In this document: positions 18,357 through 27,518 of the stretch, piece after piece
Layout: the number at the start of each line of letters is the position of its first letter
Numbering within the stretch: position 1 is the stretch's first letter
Assembly: GCF_001685395.1 (NCBI RefSeq)
Contig: NZ_CP014167.1
Span: forward strand, 310,001 to 374,000
Direction of reading: 5' to 3'
Source: Paenibacillus yonginensis
GTDB lineage: Bacteria; Bacillota; Bacilli; Paenibacillales; Paenibacillaceae
DNA length: 64,000 nucleotides
Position numbers and translations under genes: made by a program
The notes under the pieces: model-generated
What the model saw: only the letters and a program-made list of their open reading frames with translations
What the model was told of the DNA's origin: nothing
Database searches by the model: none

Positions 18357-18929
18357 ATGAAGATCAGGCTGGCGGTTGCAGGGGATGAACCCGGTATAGC
18401 GGCTGTGCATGTAGACTCCTGGAGAACAACATACAAGGGTCTTGTGCCTGATTCTTATCTGGATGGTCTTAGTTACGGGCAGCGGACAGAGCTGTGGAAA
18501 CGGAATTTGGCTTATCCCGGCGTCCGGGTGCTGGTGGCCGAAGACTCTGAAGGACGCATCATCGGCTTTATTTCGGGAGGTCCGGCCCAACCTGATCCTG
18601 CAGACAATCAAACCGCAGCGCAAGCTTCCGGGCTTTCTTATGATGCGGAGCTGACGGCTTTTTACCTCCTGGAAGATGCGCAAGGCCAGGGCACAGGCCG
18701 GAAGCTGGTCAGCGCGTTGTTCAGGCATTTGGCTCGGGACGGCTTGAAGGCTGCTCATGTTTGGGTGCTTGAAGAGAACAAAGCCAGAACCTTTTACGAG
18801 CATCTCGGAGCCGTCGTGACGGAGCGGGAAACCATCGAAATCGGCGGGAAAGCTTTGATGGAGCTGGGACTTGTCTGGAGCGAGCAGGATTTTGCAGTTA
18901 TTCGGGATACAGGCGGGGCCGCAGAATGA
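18357..18929 (+). CDS. GNAT family N-acetyltransferase
   Basis: 190 residues with the GNAT fold: IRLAVAGDEPGIAAVHVDSW at the N-terminus, the acetyl-CoA motif EDAQGQGTGRKLVSALFRHL near 110 and VLEENKARTFYEHLGA near 140. The substrate is unknown. A strong AGGAGGAGGGG site precedes the ATG. Its stop overlaps the start of the next gene (ATGA), so the two are translationally coupled. Confidence 0.88.
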   Translation: MKIRLAVAGDEPGIAAVHVDSWRTTYKGLVPDSYLDGLSYGQRTELWKRNLAYPGVRVLVAEDSEGRIIGFISGGPAQPDPADNQTAAQASGLSYDAELTAFYLLEDAQGQGTGRKLVSALFRHLARDGLKAAHVWVLEENKARTFYEHLGAVVTERETIEIGGKALMELGLVWSEQDFAVIRDTGGAAE

Positions 18930-19915
18930 AACAACTTCCACCCCAATCGGAGGAGATAAACCCGCTCAACGGAACAAATCCGGCAGCCAGCTCTTGGCTC
19001 TACACTTATGCGTGTCATGAGGATGAGCGGGAGTTGTGCGCACTAGAGCTGCGTTTGCTGCTTGGAGAACACCCGGGCCGGCGTCATGTGGAAAGCCGCT
19101 TGCAGGTTGCTCCGGAGCGCAGTCCTTTTCTTCATGAAAGACTGGCAGTCCAGCTCGAGGCCGAAACGCTGGAGGAACTGGAAGAAAAGGTTGGCGTGTT
19201 TCCGTTTGATCTGGATGGAGCAACCTTCAAGATTCGTTATCTGGACGCCGATCAGACTGAAACCTATGAGGGCAAAAGAGCGCTTGAACGGCGCATCGGA
19301 GCGCGGATTGAAGGCAAAGCCGACATGAAACGTCCGGACCGGCTGTATGGCCTGGCTTACTCTAAAGGGCGCTGGGTGTTCGGTGCCTGTGCGGCCGGGG
19401 AGTCTGTCTGGCTGAAACACAGCAGCAAACCCCGGCAGTATTCAACGGCGCTCAGTACAAGGGTAGCGCGGGCCGTCGTCAATATTGCAGCGCCCCGCAT
19501 AGAGGGGCTGAAGCTTGTTGATCCATGCTGCGGTATCGGCACCGTCTTGATTGAAGCTTTGTCGATGGGGATCGAAGCGGAAGGATTTGACCTCAACCCG
19601 CTCGCCGTGAGCGGGGCCCGGGAGAACCTGAAGCACTTCGGCTTTCCGGAGGAGGCCGTTCATCCGGCGGATATGCGGCAGCTGGAAGGGCGATATGACG
19701 TATTGATTCTTGATCTGCCTTATAATTTATGTTCGGTTCTGCCGGAGGAGGAGCTGCTGGATATGCTGCGCAGCGCCCGCAGACTGGCGCCGAAAGCGAT
19801 CATTTTAACTATTGAGGATATTTTGCCGGCATTTGGGAAATCAGGATGGACCCTAAAGGAAGCCTGCAGCATTTATAAGGGCCGCTTCTCAAGACAGCTG
19901 CTGATCGCAGAGTAG
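18926..19915 (+). CDS. Putative RNA N2-guanosine methyltransferase (TRM11-like)
   Basis: 329 residues. The N-terminal half resembles a THUMP-like RNA-binding region, and the C-terminal half is a class I SAM methyltransferase with LVDPCCGIGTVLIEALSMGI (motif I), AEGFDLNPLAVSGAREN and the catalytic-type motif DLPYNL, a form of (N/D)PPY in which the first Pro is replaced. It probably methylates tRNA or rRNA; the target is not certain. It overlaps the GNAT gene by four bases. Confidence 0.82.
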   Translation: MKQLPPQSEEINPLNGTNPAASSWLYTYACHEDERELCALELRLLLGEHPGRRHVESRLQVAPERSPFLHERLAVQLEAETLEELEEKVGVFPFDLDGATFKIRYLDADQTETYEGKRALERRIGARIEGKADMKRPDRLYGLAYSKGRWVFGACAAGESVWLKHSSKPRQYSTALSTRVARAVVNIAAPRIEGLKLVDPCCGIGTVLIEALSMGIEAEGFDLNPLAVSGARENLKHFGFPEEAVHPADMRQLEGRYDVLILDLPYNLCSVLPEEELLDMLRSARRLAPKAIILTIEDILPAFGKSGWTLKEACSIYKGRFSRQLLIAE

Positions 19916-20031
19916 TTCGAAAAGTGAATCGAATTCTAGACCGGGGAACCCAGCAGGATAGGCGGGTGGGCAGCCGGCCTCTGGGTCATGATAAAGCAAG
20001 TGGAGCGACCTGATAAAAGGAGGTATCTCGC

Positions 20032-20769
20032 ATGGAGAAAATGGCGGTTATTTCGGACATCCATGGCAATATGCCTGCTTTGAAGGCAGTGCTAAAGGAT
20101 ATAGAGGAGCGGGGGATTCAGCGGATTTTCTGCCTCGGCGATCTGGTCGGGAAAGGACCGCACGGTGATCTCGCCGTTGATCTGATCAAGGAGAAATGCG
20201 AGATCGTCGTATCCGGTAACTGGGATGAATTCATTCGCGAACCGAGTGATATCGACATCGTGACCTGGAATCAGGACAAGCTGGGAACCAGTCGGCTGGC
20301 GTATTTGAAGTCTTTGCCCTTTTGCATCGAGTTTATGATGAGCGGCCGGCTTGTCCGGCTGTTTCACGCATCGCCGAGAAGTTTATATGAACGGATTTAC
20401 CCCTGGGATGAGCAGGGGAAAAGAGAGTCCTTATTTGAGCCGTCCGCAAACTGCCGGGTTCAGAAGCCTGCTGATGTGGCCGGCTACGGCGATATTCATA
20501 CCGCCTTCCTGCAGCATCTGGAGAATGGCAGAACTTTGTTTAACACCGGCAGTGTGGGCAATTCACTTGATATGGTCCAGGCCTCCTATGTGATCATGGA
20601 AGGCGAATACGGCGCGCACGAAGCAGCGCCGTTTGGCCTGCAGTTCGTCCGTGTGCCTTATGATGTGGAGGAAGCGATCCGCGAGGCGGAAGAAAGAGGC
20701 ATGCCGCAATTGGAGCCTTATGCGATCGAGCTCCGCACCGGACAATATAGGGGGAAATTTAAGGCTTAA
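20032..20769 (+). CDS. Metallophosphoesterase (YfcE/MPP superfamily)
   Basis: 245 residues. Calcineurin-like metal motifs: SDIHGN (residues 8-13), GDLVGKGP near 38, GNWDE near 62 in place of the usual GNHD/E, GDIHTAF near 147 and NTGSVG near 170. It probably hydrolyses a phosphodiester or phosphomonoester with two bound metals. AAAGGAGG precedes the ATG. The His to Trp change in the third motif occurs in some members of this subfamily, so activity is still likely. Confidence 0.87.
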   Translation: MEKMAVISDIHGNMPALKAVLKDIEERGIQRIFCLGDLVGKGPHGDLAVDLIKEKCEIVVSGNWDEFIREPSDIDIVTWNQDKLGTSRLAYLKSLPFCIEFMMSGRLVRLFHASPRSLYERIYPWDEQGKRESLFEPSANCRVQKPADVAGYGDIHTAFLQHLENGRTLFNTGSVGNSLDMVQASYVIMEGEYGAHEAAPFGLQFVRVPYDVEEAIREAEERGMPQLEPYAIELRTGQYRGKFKA

Positions 20770-20803
20770 AGACCGGCCTGTGAAACAACAAACGGCCAAA
20801 AAG

Positions 20804-20843
20804 AAGAGATGCAGGTCCGGATTTCCGGCCGCATCTCTTTTTG
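20804..20843 (+). terminator. Rho-independent terminator
   Basis: AAGAGATGC pairs with GCATCTCTT around an inner GGTCCGG-type stem and is followed by TTTT. It lies 35 bases after the phosphoesterase stop. Confidence 0.85.
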
Positions 20844-20902
20844 GGTTCTGAATGATTAATTTTTAAGAGTTGAACCTTGGTCAAGGAACCCGTCCATTCG
20901 GA

Positions 20903-22222
20903 TTACATCTCCACTGCGCTGCGTGCATCTGCCGGTGAAGTTTTACGGAACATAAAGAAATACAGGAGGGACGCGACGACATACAGGCAGCCGGTAATGC
21001 TGAACGTAATCGCATATCCCCAATAGCTGCCGTAGCCGGTTACCAGCCAGGATTGAACCGGTCCCATAGTAGCCCAGCCCAGCATAAAGGCCGTCTGAGT
21101 GAGGGAGTTGGCTATGCCCCGCCGGTTGTCGGCGATCCGGTCGATCATGATCGAGGACTGAATCGGGTTCGCTGCATTCATAAGCGCCTGCCGGAACAGG
21201 AAGCTTACCGCCGCCACGGCGAACCAATGCGTGAAGCCGGTCAGCAGCAGGAAAGGCAGCGACAGCATTTGAAAGATCACCACCGCTTTGACTTGGCCGA
21301 CCTTCCTCGCCAGCGTAGGACCGATCAGCATGGACACAATGGTCATCACTTGGCCGAGTGAAATCAGAATGCCCATCAGCGACAGCGAAGCCGAGAAGCG
21401 GTTCGTAAAATAAAGGTTCAGGTAAGGAACAACCAGACCGGAACCGAAGCCGATCAGCAGCTGGGCCGCCACAAACTTGCCGATCGTTTTGAATTCGCCT
21501 GTTGTTTGGCTTTCTTCAGCCCTCTTAGCGCTGCTGGAGCCTGAGCCGTTCTCCGCAGCAACGGTCGAACTGGGATCCTTTGCGTCCTGGTCTGCAAGAG
21601 CTTGTCCTTTAGAAGAGCGCTCGCGTACAAACAGCATGGGGATAAAAGCGGCGAAGGTTGCGCTGCCGCCCAAAGCAAGCACGGTCTGCAGACTCGCCAG
21701 CGTGCTGAAGCCTGCGGCCTGAAGGCCGTCCGCCAGCAGTCCGCCGCCCATGCTGCCGATTACTTGGGAGGCAAGGACCAGCGAAGAGAAATAACTGAAC
21801 ATGCGCAGGCGGTCCTTTGGTTTTACGTTCTCAGCCAGAAACGGAATGGACAACACCTGGAAAAAAGAAGCGAACAAGCCGGTGAACACGGCCAGACCGA
21901 TCAAGCCGGCTTCGCCGGAGATGAAGGAGCGGAGCAGGAAAGCGGCGCCGCTGAACATTGCGCCGATAATCAGGATCTTCTTGCGGCTGGCCCGGTCGCC
22001 CCAAAGGCCGATCGGAACGAACAGGAAGGCGGTGGCCAGCGATTGAATGCTGACAACCCTGCCGTTCATCGCATCGTTGTAGCCAAGCTCTTGTATGTAT
22101 AAATTATAGAGGACACCAAACATGCCGGTGCCGATTTGATATAAAATATTGGCAAGGAAAAACAATTTGATATTGCCGGACCATCTATTCAGTTCCCATC
22201 TGGCTGTTTGAATAAAACCCAT
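20903..22222 (-). CDS. MFS transporter
   Basis: 439 residues with 12 predicted TM segments in two halves, separated by a hydrophilic loop at about 210-247 rich in Ser, Ala and Glu. The loop 2-3 motif GLWGDRASRKK near 75 is the MFS signature. It belongs to the drug/metabolite efflux type; the substrate is unknown. It is monocistronic, convergent with the phosphoesterase and divergent from msrA. Confidence 0.88.
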   Translation of the reverse strand: MGFIQTARWELNRWSGNIKLFFLANILYQIGTGMFGVLYNLYIQELGYNDAMNGRVVSIQSLATAFLFVPIGLWGDRASRKKILIIGAMFSGAAFLLRSFISGEAGLIGLAVFTGLFASFFQVLSIPFLAENVKPKDRLRMFSYFSSLVLASQVIGSMGGGLLADGLQAAGFSTLASLQTVLALGGSATFAAFIPMLFVRERSSKGQALADQDAKDPSSTVAAENGSGSSSAKRAEESQTTGEFKTIGKFVAAQLLIGFGSGLVVPYLNLYFTNRFSASLSLMGILISLGQVMTIVSMLIGPTLARKVGQVKAVVIFQMLSLPFLLLTGFTHWFAVAAVSFLFRQALMNAANPIQSSIMIDRIADNRRGIANSLTQTAFMLGWATMGPVQSWLVTGYGSYWGYAITFSITGCLYVVASLLYFFMFRKTSPADARSAVEM

Positions 22223-22321
22223 TCAGGTACGCACCTCCGGTTGTTAGCAGCTTTATTATTCTAACATGGTAAAGCCTGCGGAAGGAACGATATTTTAATA
22301 TAGAGGGGGATCCATCCATTC

Positions 22322-23287
22322 ATGGAAGACAAGAAGCTTGAAACCGCGACCTTCGCGGGAGGCTGTTTCTGGTGTATGGTCAAGCCGTTTGATCAGCTGC
22401 CGGGCATTATTTCGATTGTATCGGGATATACGGGCGGACATACGGACAACCCGACCTATGAAGAGGTGGGGATGGAGACAACCGGTCATGCAGAAGCTGT
22501 GCAAATCGTCTTTAATCCCGAGATCTTCCCGTATGAGCGGCTGCTGGACATCTATTGGCAGCTCATTGATCCTACGGATAGCGGCGGTCAATTCATGGAC
22601 CGGGGCGCCTCTTATCGGACGGCGATTTTTACGCATAACGAAGACCAGCGCTTGAAAGCCGAGGCGTCCAAGCAGGCGTTGGAGGCCAGTGGACGTTTTA
22701 AAGGGAAGATTGTTACCGAAATCGTGCCGGCGGGTCCTTTTTACCGGGCTGAGGAGGTCCATCAGAATTACCACAATACGCACCGGAACGATTACAATCT
22801 GTATTACGAGGCTTCCGGGCGGGAGGCCTTTACCGAGAAACACTGGCGCAGTGCCAAGGATCTGGAGCGGCTGCGCAGGCAGCTGACTCCCCTTCAATTT
22901 GAAGTGACCCAGCATGGGGCCAGCGAACCAGCTTATGACAATGCCTTCTGGAACAACACTCGGGAAGGTTTATATGTCGATGTCATCAACGGGGATCCGT
23001 TATTTAGTTCCATGGATCAATTTGATGCGGGGACGGGGCGGCCAAACTTCAGCCAGCCGCTGAACGAAGGGCTGATCCGCAAAGAAGCCGATTACAGCGG
23101 CGGCCAGGTGAAGGTTGTGCTGAAGAGCCGGTTATCCGGTGCCCGCCTGGGTTATTGGGGACGCAGCGAGGTTTCGCCAACCGGCTTTCAGTTTGAGGTA
23201 AACTCAGCTGCGCTGCGGTTTATTCCGAAAGAAGATCTGGAAGAAGCCGGTTACGGGGCGTATGCCTCGCTTTTTCCCAAAGGCTGA
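22322..23287 (+). CDS. msrA: Methionine sulfoxide reductase MsrA-MsrB fusion with degenerate MsrB domain
   Basis: 321 residues. MsrA domain at 1-175 has the catalytic [11 protein letters not shown] (Cys15) and matches the Bacillus MsrA pattern. An MsrB fold follows from about 190 ([35 protein letters not shown]). The position of the MsrB catalytic Cys (RYC[IV]NSA in active enzymes) reads QFEVNSA here, with Glu292; the usual GHVF becomes GYWG and GWPSF becomes GRPNF. MsrA should reduce Met-S-oxide, but the MsrB half is probably inactive or has a new role. The frame is intact. Confidence 0.93.
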   Translation: MEDKKLETATFAGGCFWCMVKPFDQLPGIISIVSGYTGGHTDNPTYEEVGMETTGHAEAVQIVFNPEIFPYERLLDIYWQLIDPTDSGGQFMDRGASYRTAIFTHNEDQRLKAEASKQALEASGRFKGKIVTEIVPAGPFYRAEEVHQNYHNTHRNDYNLYYEASGREAFTEKHWRSAKDLERLRRQLTPLQFEVTQHGASEPAYDNAFWNNTREGLYVDVINGDPLFSSMDQFDAGTGRPNFSQPLNEGLIRKEADYSGGQVKVVLKSRLSGARLGYWGRSEVSPTGFQFEVNSAALRFIPKEDLEEAGYGAYASLFPKG

Positions 23288-23349
23288 TCTTGTTCACCTG
23301 AACCAGATTGATATAAAGCGATACCGATGTAAGAAGTAAGGGCTGCCGG

Positions 23350-23683
23350 TTAACGCGCCTGCTCAAAATGTATGGAAATAAGCTCGTCATTGGAGGGATC
23401 AAACCGGACATATACGTAAACACCAAATTCGCCCTTTTTTCTTCAGCCACAGCTTGAATCTTTCTTCACTGACCGTAGGTGAAACGGAGTACCTTCCGAT
23501 GTGGAGATAGTCGATTACAGAAGCCTCGTATTTGGTTTGTGCCTGTTTGACAGCCAGCTGCCCCCATTTGGCATAAGCCGGATCATCGAAGTGAAGGGTA
23601 GAGGCGGCAATCGCAGCGGGTGTGAACAGATGAACGAACAAGGTCAGGACCGAATGCCAGATCATGACGGGCAAAGACATCAT
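23350..23683 (-). pseudogene. DUF3889-family exported protein, frameshifted
   Basis: The minus-strand frame from ATG 23683 gives a signal-peptide-like N-terminus (ending near AIAAS) and the DUF3889 core YAKWGQLAVKQAQTKYEAS and VIDYLHIGRY. At an A6 run (23435-23440 on the plus strand as T6) the frame shifts: as read it ends at 23399 with a non-family tail. Removing one base restores GEFGVYVYVRFDPSNDELIS and a stop at 23350, exactly the family ending. It is either a recent frameshift, a phase-variable tract, programmed slippage or a sequencing error. AAGGGG precedes the start. Function of the family is unknown. Confidence 0.8.
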
Positions 23684-23790
23684 TTTCAGTAATTCCCCTT
23701 TACCAATTGTCTTTTATTCCAACTATTAATGGTTCTGCTCCTAGGATGCCGTTACAGCGGAAGGGTTATACCGATACTTTCATGCACGGC

Positions 23791-23820
23791 AAAAAAACCC
23801 GGCGTCATGTGACACCGGGT
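23791..23820 (-). terminator. Terminator of the rhodanese gene
   Basis: On the minus strand ACCCGGTGTC pairs with GACGCCGGGT and is followed by TTTTTTT. It lies about 80 bases after the rhodanese stop codon. Confidence 0.85.
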
Positions 23821-23898
23821 ATTCTCCCAATAGCTTCTGTTGCTCCTATTGCTTCTGTTGCTTAACCGGCTGGCCAGCAGGACCTGGTTTTACGTTTA

Positions 23899-24279
23899 TT
23901 AGCTGCGTTCAAGCTGCTCCATGCCGGTGAAATCCTCGATGATCTTCTCGGGGCCTTGGACGATTTCCTTATCCCAGCCAAGCATTCCGCCTTCATAATT
24001 GTGAATATGAGCGAAGCCGAGCTCCTGGAAATAACGGGCCACATTCAGGCTGCGCTGTCCGCTCCGGCAGATGAAGACGTATTCCCGTTCTTTATCCATA
24101 TCGTCCGCATATTCGGCAATTTCGCCCATTGGAATCAGCGGCACGGTTGGGATATGTCCAGCTTCATATTCAAAGGGCTCCCTGACGTCTATAACGATTG
24201 TTCCGCGTTCTTTATCCTCCAAAATCTGCTGCAGCTCATCCGCATCAATATGGGAAACTCCGTACATCATTTTGCTCAT
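23899..24279 (-). CDS. Single-domain rhodanese-like protein
   Basis: 126 residues. IVIDVREPFEYEAGHIPTV near 35 and the active-site loop ICRSGQRSLNVARYF with the catalytic Cys near 78 are intact. It carries sulfur as a persulfide in the cytoplasm; the partner is unknown. The ATG at 24279 follows AAGGAG; the frame extends upstream but through the DnaA-box region without a start signal. Its promoter must lie within or next to the DnaA-box cluster. Confidence 0.9.
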   Translation of the reverse strand: MSKMMYGVSHIDADELQQILEDKERGTIVIDVREPFEYEAGHIPTVPLIPMGEIAEYADDMDKEREYVFICRSGQRSLNVARYFQELGFAHIHNYEGGMLGWDKEIVQGPEKIIEDFTGMEQLERS

Positions 24280-24347
24280 CTTAAACTCTCTCCTTATTCG
24301 TCGTATCGTATAGGTAGTTGAATCTGCGTTTTCGACTCTTGTCAAGG

Positions 24348-24606
24348 TGTGGACAAAATTATCCACATTCCAACACGCTTCTGTGTGTAAACAAAATGAA
24401 AGCATACCCCGCAAGGGTTTGTTTGAAACAGGGAAAAGGGCCTTTTTCCCTACACTTTTATTGTGAAAACTGTGGATAATGTGCATAACTTGGTGGATAA
24501 AATCCCCTCTTTATTAAAAAAGCCTGGTACAAGCGGTTTTTTTAGCCTAACTCGCTTGGATTTTTGTTCAATTAATCACCGTTTCTGGGGATAACCATGT
24601 GCATAA
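24348..24606. promoter_or_regulatory. DnaA-box cluster
   Basis: Within 260 non-coding bases there are four exact matches to TTATNCACA: 24359-24367 (+), 24471-24479 (-), 24480-24488 (-) and 24598-24606 (-). Four more differ at one base: 24348-24356, 24382-24390, 24492-24500 and 24586-24594 (all -). Two exact boxes abut head to tail. There is no dnaA or dnaN gene, so this is not the ordinary oriC. It lies beside the ydiF-like gene; from memory, B. subtilis has a DnaA-bound cluster in the gcp(tsaD)-ydiF gap. Confidence 0.8.
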
Positions 24607-24665
24607 GTTAAATGTCATATTTTTGAATGATTTCGTACTTTTTTGCCCCATTCCTCCGCAGGTTG

Positions 24666-26624
24666 TCACGCTTCGGCAAGCTGCTCCCATTCGGCATAAG
24701 CTTCGGCCAGTTCGGCTTTATGTTTGTCGATTGTGGCCTGTCTCTCCTGAACGGCCATATAGTCCTGATAGACCTCAGGCAACGTCAGTTCATTTTCAAG
24801 CGTTTCGATCTCTTCCTCCAGCTTGGCAATGGAGGTTTCAAGCTGCTCCATGCGTCGCTGGCGGCTGCGTTCTTCCCGTTTGGCCTGTTTGTCGGCTTCA
24901 AAGGAAGCAGCACCTGCTTTGGGTTCGCTTGTCTCGGCAGCGTCTTTCTTGGCTCCGGCGGTTTGTTTGGCTGCCGCATTCGCCGCCTGCTCGGCGGCAA
25001 TTTCGGCAAGCTCCTGCTTCTTCTCGACATAGTCATCATAATTTCCTAGGAAATGTCGGGCCCCTTCCGGATGCAGTTCAATCACCCTTTCGGCCATTTT
25101 ATTCAGGAAATAACGGTCATGGGAAATAAACAGCAGCGTTCCGTCATAGTCAAGCAGGGCAGATTCGAGCACTTCCTTGCTGTACAAGTCCAGGTGGTTG
25201 GTCGGTTCGTCCAAAATCAGCACATTGGCTTTCTGCAGCATCAGCTTAGCCAGCGCCACACGGGCTTTCTCGCCGCCGCTCAGGCTGGAGACCCGCTTCT
25301 GCACGTCATCCCCGCTAAACAGGAAGTTGCCGAGGATCGTCCGAATCCGCGCTTCCTCTACATGGGGGTAAGCGCTCCACAGCTCCTCCAATACGGTATT
25401 TGAGCCGGTCAGGTGCGTCTGCTCCTGATCATAATAACCGATCCTGATTTTGGTGCCCCAATTGATCTTGCCGGCTGTCGGCTTCAAATCGCCGGTCAAA
25501 ATTTTGAGTAGCGTGGATTTGCCGATGCCGTTTGGGCCGATCAAGGCGGCGGTTTCGCCGCGGCGCAGCTCAAAGGAGACATTTTTGAAAAGCGGATGAT
25601 CTTGATCAAAGGCGTAGGACAGCTGGTCAACCTGCAGCACTTCACGTCCGGACATGATTTCCGCTTCAAAGGAGAAGTTGGCCCGCTTCAAATCGCCAAG
25701 CGGTTTGTCCATGACCTCCATTTTGTCGAGCATCTTCCGGCGGCTTTGCGCCCGTTTGGTAGTGGAGGCTCTGACGATGTTCTTCTGGATAAAATCCTCC
25801 ATCCGGGCGATTTCATCCTGCTGTTTCTCGTATTGCTTCATGGCGCTTTCGTATTCGGCGTCCTTCAGCTCGGCGTAACGGCTGTAATTGCCCGTATAAC
25901 GTTTGGATTGATGGCGTTCGATTTCGACGATTGACGTCACCAGCCGGTCCAGGAAATAGCGGTCGTGAGACACGACAAGCAGGGAGCCGGAATAAGCGCG
26001 CAGATAGTCCTCAAGCCAGGTGAGCGTCTCGATGTCCAGATGGTTGGTCGGTTCGTCCAGCATCAGCACATCGGGAGCCTGCAGCAGGATGCGGGCCAGC
26101 GCCAGCCGGGTCTTCTGCCCGCCGCTCAGCGTGGCGATCGGCGTATCCGGCGGGAACGCTCCGAAGCCCATGCCGTGCAGGACGCTGCGGATCCGGGTCT
26201 CGATTTCATAACCGCCAAGATCTTTGAAGCGGTCCGAATTCTGGGCATAACGCTCGAGCAGATCCTGGTAGCTTTTATCTTCATGGTTGGCGGACGGATC
26301 GGCGATTTGATGCTCCATCCGCCGCAGCTCGGCTTCCATCTCCAGCAGGGGGGCGAAGACCAGCAGCATTTCCTCCCACAGCGTTTTATCGGAAGCGAGT
26401 CCGCTGTTCTGGGCCAGATAACCCAGCGTTGTTTCTTTGGCCTTAAAAATCTGCCCGCCGTCATAGGACATCTCGCCGGCGAGAATTTTGAGCAGCGTGG
26501 ATTTGCCTGCGCCGTTGACGCCGACAAGGCCGATCCGCTCGCGCTCTTGTATTTGAAGGCTGATGCCTTCCAGAATAGGTGTTACTCCATAGAGCTTCGT
26601 AATATTTGAGGCTTGAAGCAGCAT
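24666..26624 (-). CDS. ABC-F family ATPase (YdiF-like)
   Basis: About 652 residues with two ABC modules and no membrane segment. Walker A motifs are GVNGAGKST and GPNGIGKST; signatures are LSGGQKTRLALARI and LSGGEKARVALAKL; each is followed by a Walker B LDEPTNHLD. The linker between modules is the ABC-F P-site interaction region. The C-terminal coiled coil (about 560-650) is typical of YdiF. ABC-F proteins bind ribosomes and modulate translation or protect from antibiotics. The ATG at 26624 matches the family start; a second ATG at 26636 sits directly on GGAGG. Confidence 0.92.
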   Translation of the reverse strand: MLLQASNITKLYGVTPILEGISLQIQERERIGLVGVNGAGKSTLLKILAGEMSYDGGQIFKAKETTLGYLAQNSGLASDKTLWEEMLLVFAPLLEMEAELRRMEHQIADPSANHEDKSYQDLLERYAQNSDRFKDLGGYEIETRIRSVLHGMGFGAFPPDTPIATLSGGQKTRLALARILLQAPDVLMLDEPTNHLDIETLTWLEDYLRAYSGSLLVVSHDRYFLDRLVTSIVEIERHQSKRYTGNYSRYAELKDAEYESAMKQYEKQQDEIARMEDFIQKNIVRASTTKRAQSRRKMLDKMEVMDKPLGDLKRANFSFEAEIMSGREVLQVDQLSYAFDQDHPLFKNVSFELRRGETAALIGPNGIGKSTLLKILTGDLKPTAGKINWGTKIRIGYYDQEQTHLTGSNTVLEELWSAYPHVEEARIRTILGNFLFSGDDVQKRVSSLSGGEKARVALAKLMLQKANVLILDEPTNHLDLYSKEVLESALLDYDGTLLFISHDRYFLNKMAERVIELHPEGARHFLGNYDDYVEKKQELAEIAAEQAANAAAKQTAGAKKDAAETSEPKAGAASFEADKQAKREERSRQRRMEQLETSIAKLEEEIETLENELTLPEVYQDYMAVQERQATIDKHKAELAEAYAEWEQLAEA

Positions 26625-26877
26625 AATAACTAACATCCTCCATCTTTATAATGAACCGCTCGCATGGGCGGCAGTCAGGTCACAGATTCTTTTTCAGTTT
26701 AACCGAAACCGGCTCCGATTGCACCGGAAAGAGAGGTTTGAATTGTTTTTGACCAGGCTTGCGGAAAGCGGCGGGGCTTGTTTTCATTTTCATGGAACAA
26801 TGATAAACTAACTAATAGAACTGATATTTCGTATATGTCAATAGGATAAGTTCATTTCGGGCTGAAAGGTAGCGGAC

Positions 26878-27504
26878 ATGGAACTGAAAGAAATAAAAAG
26901 TTTGCTGAGACAAGAAGCGGCGGCCAAACGGGCTTCTCTGGAAGAACCGGTTCGCCAGACGTTATCCGCTGCCGCCTGCAGGCTTGCCGAAGATGAGGTG
27001 CTTGCACCGCTGCGCCGAAGCCGGCCGGGTCAACGACTTACCTTGTTTACCTACCTATCCTTCAAAGACGAGCTTTCAACCAAGCCTCTTGTGGAGAGCT
27101 GCCTGCAGCAGGGCGACAAAGTGCTTGTGCCCCGTGTTACAAAGGGCGGGAAGCTGTCGGTGCATGGCTTTGAAGGCTGGGCTGCACTCAAGCCAGGAGT
27201 GTGGGGGATTCCCGAGCCGGATGCGGACAGTCCGGTTTGGCCGGAAGAACGGTATGGTGACATCGACGTGGTCATCGTCCCGGGACTGGTTTATGATTTG
27301 CAGGGGGGGCGGATCGGCTACGGCGGCGGTTATTATGACCGCTTTGCGCAGCAGCTGAAACAGGCGGCTGATGGGAGAACGGGACGCACGTTATTCGTTT
27401 CTTTAATGTTCGAAGAACAGCTTGTCCGGCAGGTTCCGGCCGAAGCGCATGACTTGAGCCTGGATGTGCTGATTACGCCAGCGAACGTATTTTACATAAA
27501 TTAA
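26878..27504 (+). CDS. 5-formyltetrahydrofolate cyclo-ligase
   Basis: 208 residues. The ATP/folate motifs are visible: KELRQ-type N-terminus ([11 protein letters not shown]), VIVPGLVYD and the diagnostic [12 protein letters not shown] near 145. It converts 5-formyl-THF to 5,10-methenyl-THF with ATP in the cytoplasm. It is first of a likely operon with moaC, 14 bases before it, and divergent from the ABC-F gene. Confidence 0.92.
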   Translation: MELKEIKSLLRQEAAAKRASLEEPVRQTLSAAACRLAEDEVLAPLRRSRPGQRLTLFTYLSFKDELSTKPLVESCLQQGDKVLVPRVTKGGKLSVHGFEGWAALKPGVWGIPEPDADSPVWPEERYGDIDVVIVPGLVYDLQGGRIGYGGGYYDRFAQQLKQAADGRTGRTLFVSLMFEEQLVRQVPAEAHDLSLDVLITPANVFYIN

Positions 27505-27518
27505 GGATGATGTTTAAG

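Noticed and set aside
24348-24606. The DnaA-box cluster as the chromosome origin
   Set aside because: No dnaA, dnaN or other origin-linked genes are present and no clear AT-rich unwinding element with DnaA-trio pattern was identified.
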